From: Aphidius gifuensis
Taxonomy: Eukaryota; Arthropoda; Insecta; Hymenoptera; Braconidae
Direction of reading: 5' to 3'
DNA: 64,000 bases
NCBI RefSeq assembly: GCF_014905175.1
Contig: NC_057788.1
Span: 2,108,001 to 2,172,000 of the forward strand
Below the pieces are notes generated by a model. It had not been told where the DNA came from. It did no database searches and saw nothing but the letters and a program-made list of their open reading frames with translations. Each line of letters starts with the position of its first letter. Position 1 is the stretch's first letter. Positions 13,063 through 24,096 of this stretch are shown here, in pieces. Position numbers and translations under genes: made by a program.

Positions 13063-13919
13063 ATGGATAACACAAAATTAAAATTTATTCCTCACGTATG
13101 TATTTTTTTTTATCACAATAAATTAAAAAAAAAAAAACAATTAAAATACTTATTATAAATTTTAAAATTTTTGTTTAATTTTATAGATGAATACAAAGTT
13201 ATGCTGTTGTTTTTCATCAAAAACAGGATGTTTAATTATTGGATATTCAGGAATTGTAAGTATTTAATTATAATTTTAAAATTATAAAAAACTAAATTAT
13301 TTAATTTAATTAAGTGAAAGTGATAGATAAAAAAAAGCAACTATTATTTTCTATTATATAGATTTATCAATTAATTTTACATATGTATTTTAGATTGTAA
13401 TATTATTATACTTCGCTGTAGTATTACTAAGTGGATTTTCATATAACTCCGGCTTCTTATTTTCTTGGGCAGTACTTTATGCTCACTATTTATTGATTCA
13501 AGGGGTTAATGAGGTTTGTATTTATTATCATAATATTTTATTTTTAAAAATACATCAAATTATGTTTTATATTTTTATGTTATTTTAGCAAGAACCAAGG
13601 AAAATGTACTTGTGGATTTATCTAAATTATATTGCTCTTATTATTCGTGCAATTTTGACTGTATTGTGCTTTATTTTATTGCTTGTACTTCCAATATTAG
13701 AAGAACCAGTAACAGATGTTTCACTGGTCATTGTTTTTTGTTGTATTTTAACTATAACTACAGGTAATTTGTCATTATAATTATTTTTAAATGTTTTTTT
13801 TGGCATTAAATTTTTTTTTTTACATTTCAGGTCTTGGTTATCACTTTTTTGCGGCAGTTGTCACTCATTGTCAAGATCTTATTTTAATTCAATCAAGTCA
13901 ACAAATCCCTACTCCCTAA
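13063..13919 (+). CDS. small four-TM protein, DUF4728/LAPTM-like, array copy 4
   Basis: Exons 13063-13095, 13187-13255, 13394-13513, 13589-13763 and 13831-13919 give 486 nt, 161 residues, the shortest intact copy, because exon 3 (the loop between TM1 and TM2) has only 40 codons. The leader is MDNTKLKFIPH. Exon 2 has LCCCFSSKTGCLIIGY. Exon 4 starts QEPRKMYLWIY. Exon 5 has AAVVTHCQDLILIQSS. It is closest to copy 3; the exon-1 region and the 3' UTR are near identical between the two, while exon 3 has diverged, so the TM1-TM2 loop is the variable part. Function unknown. Confidence 0.85.
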
Positions 13920-14203
13920 TTAATTTTACAAATTTAATACAAAAAAAATTTTATAATCTCTTCTAGCTTACTGGCAATAAAATTTTTCTATATAATACAT
14001 GTATAATCTCGTATATATATAAAAAATATTTTTATAATTTTTTTTATCAATTAATCCACTGTAATCCACTTTCAATTAACAGTCAATTAATGCAAACATT
14101 TAATCGTTAATTAAGCGCAAAATGATTTATTAAAAATAATGGAGAAAAATAAAATACATATATTCAAATAGCAAAATGTAGAAATATTTAATGTTCGAAT
14201 ATA

Positions 14204-14280
14204 GATGAATACAAATTCATGTTGTTGTTTTTCATCAAAAACAGTACATATGTTTGAATATTGGATATCTTGGAACTGTA
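14204..14280 (+). pseudogene. broken array copy: isolated exon 2
   Basis: A lone exon-2-like sequence with the usual acceptor (ATATAG before ATGAATAC) and the CCCFSSKT motif. After the codons for SSKT a few extra bases (TACATA) shift the frame away from the expected GCLIIGY. The donor is GTACGT. No exon 1 or exons 3-5 are found between copies 4 and 5, so this is a relic of a duplication, not a gene. Confidence 0.75.
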
Positions 14281-14579
14281 CGTATTTTATTATAATTAAA
14301 AAAAATAAATATATTTCTTATCAGTTATTTATCATAGGAAAAATACAAAAATGTATGTATTTTTTTATAAATAAAATTCAAATATTAAATGTACATTAAA
14401 AATGATTTCATATTTTTAATTTGTTAATTTTATTTTTTATCAAAATCATATATGTATATACTTATACATATATAGACTTTTAAATTGTCAGTAAAAAAAA
14501 ACCGTCCGCGATGAGTAATAAGTTATAATGACTAACATGATTTCATATAATATATTACAACAGATTTGATTAACACAAC

Positions 14580-14630
14580 GGCAAAATTTTAGTCTCCAGC
14601 CAGCAGCCGACAAGTTCACTTCAAATAAAA
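14580..14630 (+). promoter_or_regulatory. conserved upstream element of array copy 5
   Basis: Second copy of the element at 12609-12660, sharing GGCAAAATTTTA, a CTCCAG-containing stretch and CCAGCAGCCGACAAG, followed by ACTTCAAATAAAAATAAAT in both. Confidence 0.4.
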
Positions 14631-14991
14631 ATAAATCAATAAAGTATAAAATTAAATCTATATAATTTAAAAAAAAAGTATTTATAAATTATAATTTAAG
14701 TTGAAACTATTATTAAAATTAAATTTTAATCAATTTTATATACTTTTTAATAAAAAAATTATATTCAACTGTTTGGTGTCTTGATATATATATATATATA
14801 TATATAAGGAAAAATAATTAAATAAAATATCTATGCAACAAATAACTATAAGTTAAATATAATTACAAGTTGACTAGTATAATTAATTTATATATTATTT
14901 AAATTAAATATTTTAAATGTATCAATTTATTTACAGCTTTTATCAGGAAATCTACAATATACTATTTTGAAAAAACAGTAATATATCAATA

Positions 14992-15971
14992 ATGACGGAC
15001 ATAAAATTACAATATATTCCTCACGTATGTATTTTTTAAATCACAATAATAATTAATAAATAAAAAACAATTAAAATACTTATTTAAAATTTTTTTTTTA
15101 TCTACTTTATATAGATGACTACAAATTCATGCTGTTGTTTTTCATCAAAAAGAGGATGTTTGATTATTGGATATTTTGGTGCTGTAAGTATTTTATTATA
15201 ATTTAAAAAAAATAAATATAAAATTTTAAAATTATATAAAAATAAATTACTTAATTCAATTGAGTCAAAAAAAAAAAAGCAGTTATTATTTTTCATTAAA
15301 TAGATTTTTATTAAAAAATTTTAGTCAAATTAATTTTATAAAATATATTTATGATTTTTAGATTATGTTAGCACTAAACGCCGCTATATTATTAATAAAT
15401 GCAGTAACAGCGTATGATGGTTCATCTAAGTTCATTTTGCTTATTTTATCTGCAGGAATTTCTATGGCAGAAGTTTATGCTCACTGTTTATTGATTCAAG
15501 GTGTTGAAGAGGTTTGTATTTTTTATCATTTTATTTTTCATTTTTTAAAATCCATTACATTATATTATATATATATTTTTATATTATTTTAGAAAGAACC
15601 AAGGAAAATGTACTTGTGGATTTATATAGATTATATTTGTCTTATTGTTGGTACATTATTGATTGGATTATGTATTATTCTTTTAACTGCAGTTTTGATA
15701 TCAAGAAACTCTGAAGATTTTTCTGATAGAGAAAAAGAACCCACATCACCTTCTGTCTATTTTTTATGTTTATTAGCTATAGCAGGAGTTGTAGGTAAAT
15801 GATATTTCACTTTTTCAAATATATATATATATTTATAAATATAATTACTAGTTATAGCATTATATTTTATTTTATATTTCAGGTATTAAATATCACTTTT
15901 TTGCGGCAGTTGTCACTCATTGTCAAGATCTTATTTCGATGAAATCACGTGAACGAATCTATACTCCCTAA
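14992..15971 (+). CDS. small four-TM protein, DUF4728/LAPTM-like, array copy 5
   Basis: Exons 14992-15024, 15115-15183, 15362-15511, 15593-15794 and 15883-15971 give 543 nt, 180 residues, phases 0,0,0,1. The leader is MTDIKLQYIPH. Exon 2 has NSCCCFSSKRGCLIIGYFGA. Exon 4 starts KEPRKMYLWIY and is longer than in its sisters (67 codons) because the TM3-TM4 loop has a charged insert (SRNSEDFSDREKEP). Exon 5 has AAVVTHCQDLISMKS. It belongs to the copy 3-4-5 subfamily. The varied loop lengths on an otherwise fixed frame are typical of a diverging tandem family. Function unknown. Confidence 0.85.
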
Positions 15972-16395
15972 ATAATTTTAAATTCATCAAAACGAAAATT
16001 TAATCAACGAAAAAAAAAAAAAAAATAACTAAAAAGGTATTTTTTTTTTTTCATTCAAATTTTTTTCCTTACTGGCTATATATATATAAGCCGTTTCTAT
16101 ATAATTAATTGAATGAATAAATAAATGAATAAATTTCACAATAATTATGTATAAAATTTATAACTGAAATAAATTTTTAAAACTTAAATAAAAAATTAAA
16201 TATAAAACACAATTTTTATGCTTTATTTGGCTATATATACCCAATAATTTTATATATATAAAACTAAATATTTCAATTTTAGTTAATTACATGAAATATA
16301 TATTTTTTTAGATTCATTATTAATATTAACATAAAAATATCTTGTCTATAATCATAGAGAATATTGTATGATTACAAAGAATTTGTAATCTGGTG

Positions 16396-16450
16396 TTCAT
16401 TAAATTTCAGAATGATTAATTAAAAATTAGTCATTCTGAAATTTAATGAA
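16396..16450. repeat. perfect inverted repeat (20-base arms, 15-base loop)
   Basis: The arms at 16396-16415 and 16431-16450 are exact reverse complements (TTCATTAAATTTCAGAATGA on the left). The loop is 16416-16430. It could be a hairpin-forming remnant of a small inverted-repeat element; no target duplication is obvious. Confidence 0.7.
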
Positions 16451-16540
16451 TTAGTAATTTTGAAGCTGTTGCATTTTCACTTTCAGACTTCTAGTTTTAC
16501 TAACGCTTCCTACAATTCTATATTTATTATTGAAATAAAA

Positions 16541-16960
16541 ATATATATTTTCAAGTTTTGAATTTAACTTTAGTTAGATTATATTAACAGAATTTTAAAA
16601 AATTATTTTTATTTAAAAATTAATATTATAAAAAAAAAATAGAATAATATTATTATTCTAAAAAAATAAACATTTAAAAATATTATTTTTATCAGTATAG
16701 CCTGAACTTTGTCATATAGTTATCTGCAAAAATTTGTCATTTTGCAGATAATAAAAACATTTTGCTGATAATAAATATATATTTTCAAGTTTTGAATTTA
16801 ACTTTAATTAGACTATATTAACAGAATTTAAAAAAATTATTTTTATTTAAAAATTAATTATTATTCTAAAAAAATAAACATTTAAAAATATTATTTTTAT
16901 CAGTATAGCCTGAACTTTGTCATAGTTATCTGCAAAAAATTGGTCATTTTGCTGATAATA
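16541..16960. repeat. tandem duplication, period about 234 bases, two copies
   Basis: The segment beginning ATTTTCAAGTTTTGAA at 16547 recurs at 16781. Both copies run through CAGTATAGCCTGAACTTTG and GTTATCTGCAAAAA. The second copy is slightly shorter (missing part of the A/T tract). It is non-coding. Confidence 0.8.
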
Positions 16961-17615
16961 AAAAAATAATAAAAAAAATATTGTCTTTCTGAATATTATT
17001 AGGCCTAATTTTATTAAAATACTTTATGTTGTATAAAAAATTTTACAATATTTAATTTTATAATTGAAAATTGTGATTAATATTTTAATTATGTTTCACA
17101 TTGTTTTGAATTAAATCTAAAAAAGCCTTTATTATTAGATTTTTTTATAAAGACAAAACGTAAAAATAAAATAAAAAAATATTATTTAATATAAATAAAT
17201 AAAATATAACATTAAAAAATGTTTATTTTTTAAAAATTTTATTATCTTCATTTATGAATATATAATATAATGATATATGCAGATAAAATATCAAAAAAAT
17301 CTTTCTATTTTTCCTTGTTTTATTTTTTGTCAAATTTTATCCTGGATTTACATATATATATAGTATATTTAGTTTGTTCGCATGATACATGTTTATTTCC
17401 TGCCCCGAATTTTATCACTATAAATGTAATAATTAAATTTAACTAAGAAACAAAAAATAAATGAAATCATGTCATATATACATTATAAAATATTTTAATA
17501 ATTTTATTCTTCAGTCAGCATCCACAACAAGAACAAGTACACTTATAACAACTAGCCCAAATAAATTAAAACTTTTATCAGTTAATACGAGCTAATAAAA
17601 ATAAATAAAATAAAA

Positions 17616-18633
17616 ATGTCAAAATTACCTGGAATTCCAAAGGTATATATAAATTCATTATATGATCAATTATTTTTGTAAATAAACTTTAATTATTTTA
17701 TCATATTTAAATTTTATTTATTATTACAGCGTATAGATGTATCATCATGGTTTTGTTTTAATGTGAGAACTGGAAGTTTAATTATCGGCTGGTATGGCTT
17801 GGTAAGTTTTCAAAAATATTTAAAATTAAAATTTTTCTATTATAATTTAAAGTAAATTTATCAATTTATGTATAAAATTTATTGTTTAATATATATTTTT
17901 TATTTAATTATAGCTTTTATCAATTGCATATATATTTGGAACTTCTGCTCTTTGTAATTTAATAATATGGGATAGTAATTATTACGAATTTCAATCACCA
18001 GATTTATTGAAAGCCACGCGCATATTTGCTCATACAATTGTTTCTAGCAACTTGCTGATTGCATTTATTAATGGTGCAATGATAGCCGGTGTTATGGAGG
18101 TATATATATGTATTCATAAATTATTTAAAAATTATATTTTATGAATTTTAATATTTATTTATTTATTTATTCATTAATCACATATTTTATTTACCATAAT
18201 TTAATTAATTAATTTTTATTTTAATGATTTTTTTTTTCAGAACAAACCATATTTTATGTACCCATGGATTTATTATGAATATATTAAGTTTATTGTTGGA
18301 AAAATATTAAACATTATTTTTACCTTTATAATGTTTATTTTTGTGCTGATGCCTGATGAATTACCATTCAATATAAAAATTTCAGCTTTCATTGCCTTTC
18401 TATGTATGAATATAATAATTTCTTTCATCACTAGTGGTAATATTACAATTATATTTTATTTACTTATACATTTTATTATTCAATATTAATTTTATTTTTG
18501 ATATTTTTCAGCTATAGATATTTACTTTATTGTCCCTGTTGTTTCTCATTGTCGTAGACTTTTTGACATGGAGGGAAATAAATATTCACCATATAAAGAT
18601 TTAAATGGAGGGCTCATTGAAATGGGAAATTAA
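17616..18633 (+). CDS. small four-TM protein, DUF4728/LAPTM-like, array copy 6
   Basis: Exons 17616-17642, 17730-17801, 17914-18099, 18241-18436 and 18512-18633 give 603 nt, 200 residues, the longest copy. The leader is MSKLPGIPK. The cysteine cluster is reduced: VSSWFCFNVRTGSLIIGW keeps only one of the three adjacent cysteines. Exon 4 starts NKPYFMYPWIY. Exon 5 has VVSHCRRL and a longer, Asn/Gly-rich C-tail. It belongs with copy 2. If the cysteines are lipidated or form a metal or disulfide site, their loss should alter function. Function unknown. Confidence 0.83.
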
Positions 18634-20174
18634 TTAAATTTATTATTAAGTTTACATTTTTTTCAATTTTTTTAATAATTAACAATATGATTTTTAAAAC
18701 ATGAAATTTTTTTTTCATCAAATTAATTTTAGTCCTATAACAATTTAAATAATTGTTTATAAAACTTTTTTTTTTTTTTTTTCTTTTTATTAATTGGTTT
18801 AAAAACATTAAATGAAAAATATAAAATATTATAATAATGATAAATTATAAATAATATTTTATAATTTTAATTTGTCGCCTTTTGATTGGTTTTGTATACT
18901 GTTGAGACTAGTGTGATTTCAATAAATAAAAATAAAAAATACTTATATGATATTTGGTAAACTAATTTATTTAAAAAAAAAAATTACTTTATCCTCATAA
19001 TTATATTATATTTTTAAATGTTTCATGTTGATTAATATAAATGTTTTTCGAATATTCTAAAAATATTAAATATCACAAAATTGGTCAACATTTTTTTTCC
19101 TCATTTCATTTTATTTTTGTAGATTGTTATTTTTTATCTCAACTTTTATCAGTGTTAAAAATCCGGGTAAAATAATTTAAAATAATATTTTTATGTATTT
19201 TTTAGCTTTCATAATAATTATAATAATAATAATAATTAGTAGATAACTTATCACCTTATTGATATGAAACAAAAAAATCAAATGGCACAAGTTGCTCCAT
19301 GGATTAACAAAAATTAAAAAATTGTCATTTTATTAATAAATAATATATATATTTATATTCTACATTTCACTATTTTTTTACTTGTAAATAAAAAAAATAT
19401 ATTTGAAATTCTATACATATTGGTTTCCCCTGTAATAAAAGAAGGAAAAAAAAAAATATCGAATTACTATTATTATTATTATTTGAAATCTACAATAAAT
19501 CCTATACTTTCTTTTCTGTAAGAATGAGAGATGAAAAGGTAGGAAAGGTAGAAAAAAAAAAAAAAAAACTCCAAGCTGGACTGAGCTGGACCCAAGATGG
19601 ACCAAGGTGAACTGGGTGAAATGTGAATCACAGCATCATTGCTTGTATTTTTAAGATCGCATCATATAGTTTATATTTTACATTAAAATATTATTCAATT
19701 TATTAATAATTAATAACAAAGGCAAGTTTTAAATTAAATCAATTATTAAAATATATATTTAATTTATTATAATATTTATTTATAAAAATTTAATAATGAT
19801 TTTTTGTTTTTTTTTTCAACTGTCAACAAGTGGTTTATTTATTTTTTATTTTATATTATATCATGTACTTAAAATTAGGCTTTAAATAATCATTATTAAT
19901 TAGATAATTTTACTATAATAATTATAATACTATACAGTGATTTTTTTTTATTGTTTAAATATTGATTTTGACAGTGATTATTGATTTTTTTTTGACTTGA
20001 TGTTTTTGTGTGATCATCGACGCATGCGTAAACTAACTAAAAATTTAAAAAATTTAATTTTTATGTTTATAGAGCTTATTGTTTATTTATTACATTTATT
20101 ATTGTTTTTTTATTTTAGATATTTTTTATTTTAAATAACAAAACAAAATTATTGGAAATAAAAAAATTGGAACA
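18634..20174. other. AT-rich spacer with a candidate promoter for array copy 7
   Basis: No gene seen. A less AT-rich block at about 19500-19650, with repeated GGTAGGAAAGGTAG and CTGGACTGAGCTGGACC motifs, probably marks the promoter or first exon of the gene starting at 20175. The rest is A/T runs. Confidence 0.3.
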
Positions 20175-21288
20175 ATGGATAAACCATCATTGCGAGGTAT
20201 TCCCAAGGTACATTTTATAAAACAATAATTAAATAATTTATTTAAATAAATAAATTTATAATAATATAGCTTTTATTTATTACAGATCAATGTATCATTT
20301 TTTTGTTGTCTCAATCAAAAAACAGCGAGTTTAATTATTGGATGTTTGACATTTGTAAGTACAGCCTAAAAAAAATTTTAATAAAATTAAATCTAATTAT
20401 ATCTTTTTATTAATCAACAAAAATAAAATACCAATTTATATAATTTATTATTTATTAATCATTAAATTTAAATAGAAAAATTTTTAAATTTACTTTTAAT
20501 TATAAATCTCCATAAAATATTAAAATACTAAAATAAAAAATTTTTATTAATCAATTAAAATTAAATTTTAGTGTATTTTTATATTTATTAACAGAAAAAA
20601 AATTATTAATTATCAATTTGGCTTTAATTTAATTTTTTAAAAATTATTTTTTTATTTTTTGTTGACATTTTTACAATTATTAATTTACAAATTTTCTTTC
20701 TAGCTTTCAACGTTGATATCGATAATCCATATTACCGTTGAGATACACAGAATTCCAGATGGAGATTTATTGGCGGAATTAAAATGGTTTATTCCAATAT
20801 GTATTGTATTATATTGTTCATCTTTTGGAGCTTTATATATATGTTATTTACTGATACGAGGTATTTTACAGGTTGGTAAAACACTGTAATTAAATTAAAA
20901 AATATACATCAATAAAATAATTATAATTTTAGGATGAACCAAAACACATGTTACCCTGGATATACACTAGTTTTGCAAGTTTAATTATGACATTTATATT
21001 TATGACTTTTATAATTGTTTTAATAACATTTGCAAGAGTTAAACAAGCCACGAGTATTGATTTTATTATATTTTGCACAATACTATTCATCCTAATATTA
21101 GGTAATTAAAATTAATTTTTATTCTAAACTTAATGTTTAAAAATAATTTTTTAAATAATTTATTAATAAATTGACTTTGATTTTTAGGTTTTTTAGGATA
21201 CTTGTGGGCTATTGTTGTCACTTACTGTCGAAAACTTATTTTATCACAACAAAATAATACACCACAACATAGAAGACTGCTTAATTAA
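20175..21288 (+). CDS. small four-TM protein, DUF4728/LAPTM-like, array copy 7
   Basis: Exons 20175-20207, 20286-20354, 20704-20871, 20933-21101 and 21188-21288 give 540 nt, 179 residues, phases 0,0,0,1. The leader is MDKPSLRGIPK. Exon 2 has SFFCCLNQKTASLIIGC. Exon 3 ends LLIRGILQ. Exon 4 starts DEPKHMLPWIY. Exon 5 has IVVTYCRKL, with Tyr in place of the usual His. It is divergent within the family and lies alone rather than in the 3-4-5 cluster. Four hydrophobic segments. Function unknown. Confidence 0.82.
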
Positions 21289-22712
21289 TTATAAATTATA
21301 ATTTTTATAAATATTTATTTATTTTTTAATACTATTTATTAATGAATTTAGAAAGAAAAATAAAATCTATCACGGAGTATGTGCGCTATGTAGATGACAA
21401 TGAAATAAATAAAATTAAATTGATAACTTGAATTGTTTTTAAAATATAACTAGTGATATAGCAAGTTTTTATTTTTTTTTTTTTATCTTTGTTGTTTTGA
21501 TAAATTTTTTATTGGATAGAAAAATTTATGATAAATTCAATTATCTACTTGCTATAACAAGTATTTATGAAAATATATTTACTTCTTGTGAAAAACAAAT
21601 GTAATCAAGTCATGTATTTTTAAAAGTTACATTAATTATATATAGCTGGAAATTGGAATGACTCAATAATAATTTATTGAGTGATTGTAAACTTGTAATA
21701 TATTTATCCAAACAAATATTGATACGTTTTTTGAGGTCACAGGGAGCTGACTAATTGGTAGGTCCCAAAGGCCTTTTTTGGGCTTTTTATATACTTGTTA
21801 TTTCGAAAAAAAAACCTATTCGAAATATATTAGAAAACATTTCGAAAACACATGTAACATTACTCTGCATAGCCACCTCTGTGTTTAGTATCGATTCCTC
21901 TTTATTTCTTATCACAAAAATAGAACCGCTTGTCTCCATATAAAACGAGAGAAATATATAAGTTTACAGCAGATACCTTTGTACGGTCGTTAACGAACAT
22001 TATCGTCTCAACATTAATATTAAATAATAAAATAATACGTTCATTTGGTTTTTACAATAATAAAAAATTAATTTTACTTCATAATTTTACGTAAGTTAAT
22101 CTCAAAATAATATCAATATAAAATTAGAAAATAATATTTAAAAATATATTCAATGTGGCATAGAAATTTTATTAATTAATTCTATCAATTAATTAATATT
22201 TTAAATAGCTACTTTGTAATACAAAATTTTCGAAATTACATACATTATTTTATTGTGATTTTTTTTTATATTTATAATTTTTTTTTTCTATTGTTTAAAT
22301 TGTAATTGATGATAAATAAAATGTATAGAAATAAATTTTACATTTAATTTATTATTACTATATTAAACAATTAATTTTTTATATTTTTTTTTATTGATTA
22401 TTTTTAAATCTTTAAGAAAAAAAAAATGTGATTATTGTATTATGCGTCATTGTTTGCACAGCTTTATTTTTTCGGTGAATATTTTTATCAGTAATAATTT
22501 CATCATACTGATAATGATATCAGAGATAAATGTAATCTTGAAATCAATGAGTGGATATATAACATCAAGCCATCTTATTTTATTTTTAACATTTACAAAA
22601 AAACTAATAATTTATCATTCAATTAAATGTTTTTTTAAAGGATTTTAATTATTATTTTAAATTTTTTTTAGTTCTTCCAGAAATTACGTATAGTATTACT
22701 ATAGAAAAAAAA
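21289..22712. other. spacer with a TATA-type promoter candidate for array copy 8
   Basis: No coding gene seen. A mixed-composition block at 21730-22020 ends in a TATATAAG box (annotated separately). An acceptor-like TTTTTTTAG lies at about 22662-22670, shortly before the start at 22713. The short open frame at 22394-22648 has no recognisable domain. Confidence 0.35.
21948..22020 (+). promoter_or_regulatory. TATA-like core promoter candidate upstream of array copy 8
   Basis: GAGAAATATATAAG is followed about 30 bases later by GGTCGTTAACGAACATTATCG in locally richer DNA, about 0.7 kb upstream of the coding start at 22713. The spacing fits a TATA box plus start-site region; there is no transcript evidence. 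Confidence 0.3.
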
Positions 22713-23696
22713 ATGGCTGATGTCTCATTACCATGTATTCCTCGGGTATGTATTTTATCATCAAAATTAATTTTGTCTTTTAAAATAATTTTTTTTTAAA
22801 TTTATTTCTTCAGATGAATACTAATTCATGCTGTTGTTTCAACGCACGAACTGGATGTTTAATTATTAGTGTATTGGGAATCGTAAGTATATATAAATAA
22901 ATAATAAAAATTAAAGCTCGAAATAATAATAAAAATAATGTATGAATATTATTGAAAATAACAAAATAAATTTAACTATATTTAATTATAAGTAAAATAA
23001 TGTAAAATTAATATACTTTTATATTTTTTTTTATTTTTAATTTGAAAATGATTAATTAAAATTTAAATTATAGATGTACTTAAATTGTTTTTTTTATTTT
23101 AGATTGGATCTATATTATCAGTTATCCAAAATACAATACTAATACTCAATGATGATAAAACAGAAAATAAAGGAGCTTTACTTGCTATATCTTTTTTGAT
23201 AAATCTACCATCAATAATAATTCATTATTTATTATTTCGAGGTGTTACACAGGTTTGTATTTGTATTTAATCATTGTCAATATATATTTTTGTCATTAAT
23301 GATTTATTTTCATTTTAGGAAAAACCAAAATTAATGTATCCATGGATTTATCTGTCTTTTGTCGGTCTTATTTTAAGTGTTGCATTAACAATTATTGGAT
23401 CTATTGGATTTTTAGTTGCTGGAAAATCCTCGAATGGACAAAATCCAATTATGCTTGTAATTGGCTTTGTTATCATGATGATTATATTTATTGGTAATTA
23501 ATTTTTTAATTTTAATTAATTATATATTATTTTAAATTTTCTATTTTAAAATTAAAAAATAAATTTAAATTTTAACTTTATTTTATTTTATATTTCAGGT
23601 ATTTCTTATCATTTTTTTTCAGCTGTTGTTACTCATTGTCAACATCTTATTTTTAATCGAAATAATCAATCAAACCAAATACGTCAAAGACCTTAG
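22713..23696 (+). CDS. small four-TM protein, DUF4728/LAPTM-like, array copy 8
   Basis: Exons 22713-22745, 22814-22882, 23103-23252, 23319-23493 and 23599-23696 give 525 nt, 174 residues, phases 0,0,0,1. The leader is MADVSLPCIPR. Exon 2 has NSCCCFNARTGCLIISVLGI. Exon 3 ends LLFRGVTQ. Exon 4 starts EKPKLMYPWIY. Exon 5 has SAVVTHCQHLIF and a polar tail. It keeps the full cysteine triplet and is closest to copies 3-5 in exons 2 and 5 and to copies 9-10 in exon 4. Function unknown. Confidence 0.84.
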
Positions 23697-24096
23697 TAGA
23701 TTATTCAAGAAATTCAGTATTCATTATTGAAAAAATAAAAAAAAAAATTTACAATATTTTTACTATTTTAAAAACAAGATATGATTTAAATTATTTTTAT
23801 TATTTCATCAATTTTTTTTTAGTCATATAATTATAATTTAAACTTTTACATGTTGACTTCAGATTATATTATTAACAATTGGCTCAAAAGTGATTTGAAT
23901 GGAAAAAATTAAAATTTTTAATGTCTCTAATTTTGTATACTGTAAATATTTTTTTTTTGTATTTACAAATCAAGTTTTTAATATCATGAATTAATTTCGA
24001 ATTATTTTTATTTTTAAATATTACGTAGCTTTTTAAGATACATATAGATTTAGTATTGAGTATAGATTCGATGGCATATAGATCACCACTATCCAA

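Larger units (their letters stand above)
15972..17615. other. repeat-bearing spacer between array copies 5 and 6
   Basis: No gene seen. It contains a perfect 20-base inverted repeat (16396-16450) and a 234-base-period tandem duplication (from about 16541 to about 16960), annotated separately. A patch at about 17390-17560 (with TCAGTCAGCATCC) lies where the upstream element of copies 4 and 5 sits and may be a diverged promoter of copy 6. Confidence 0.4.

Noticed and set aside
21755..21943. Short plus-strand frame before array copy 8
   Set aside because: In the promoter region, no homology recognised, ends at the TATA-like element.
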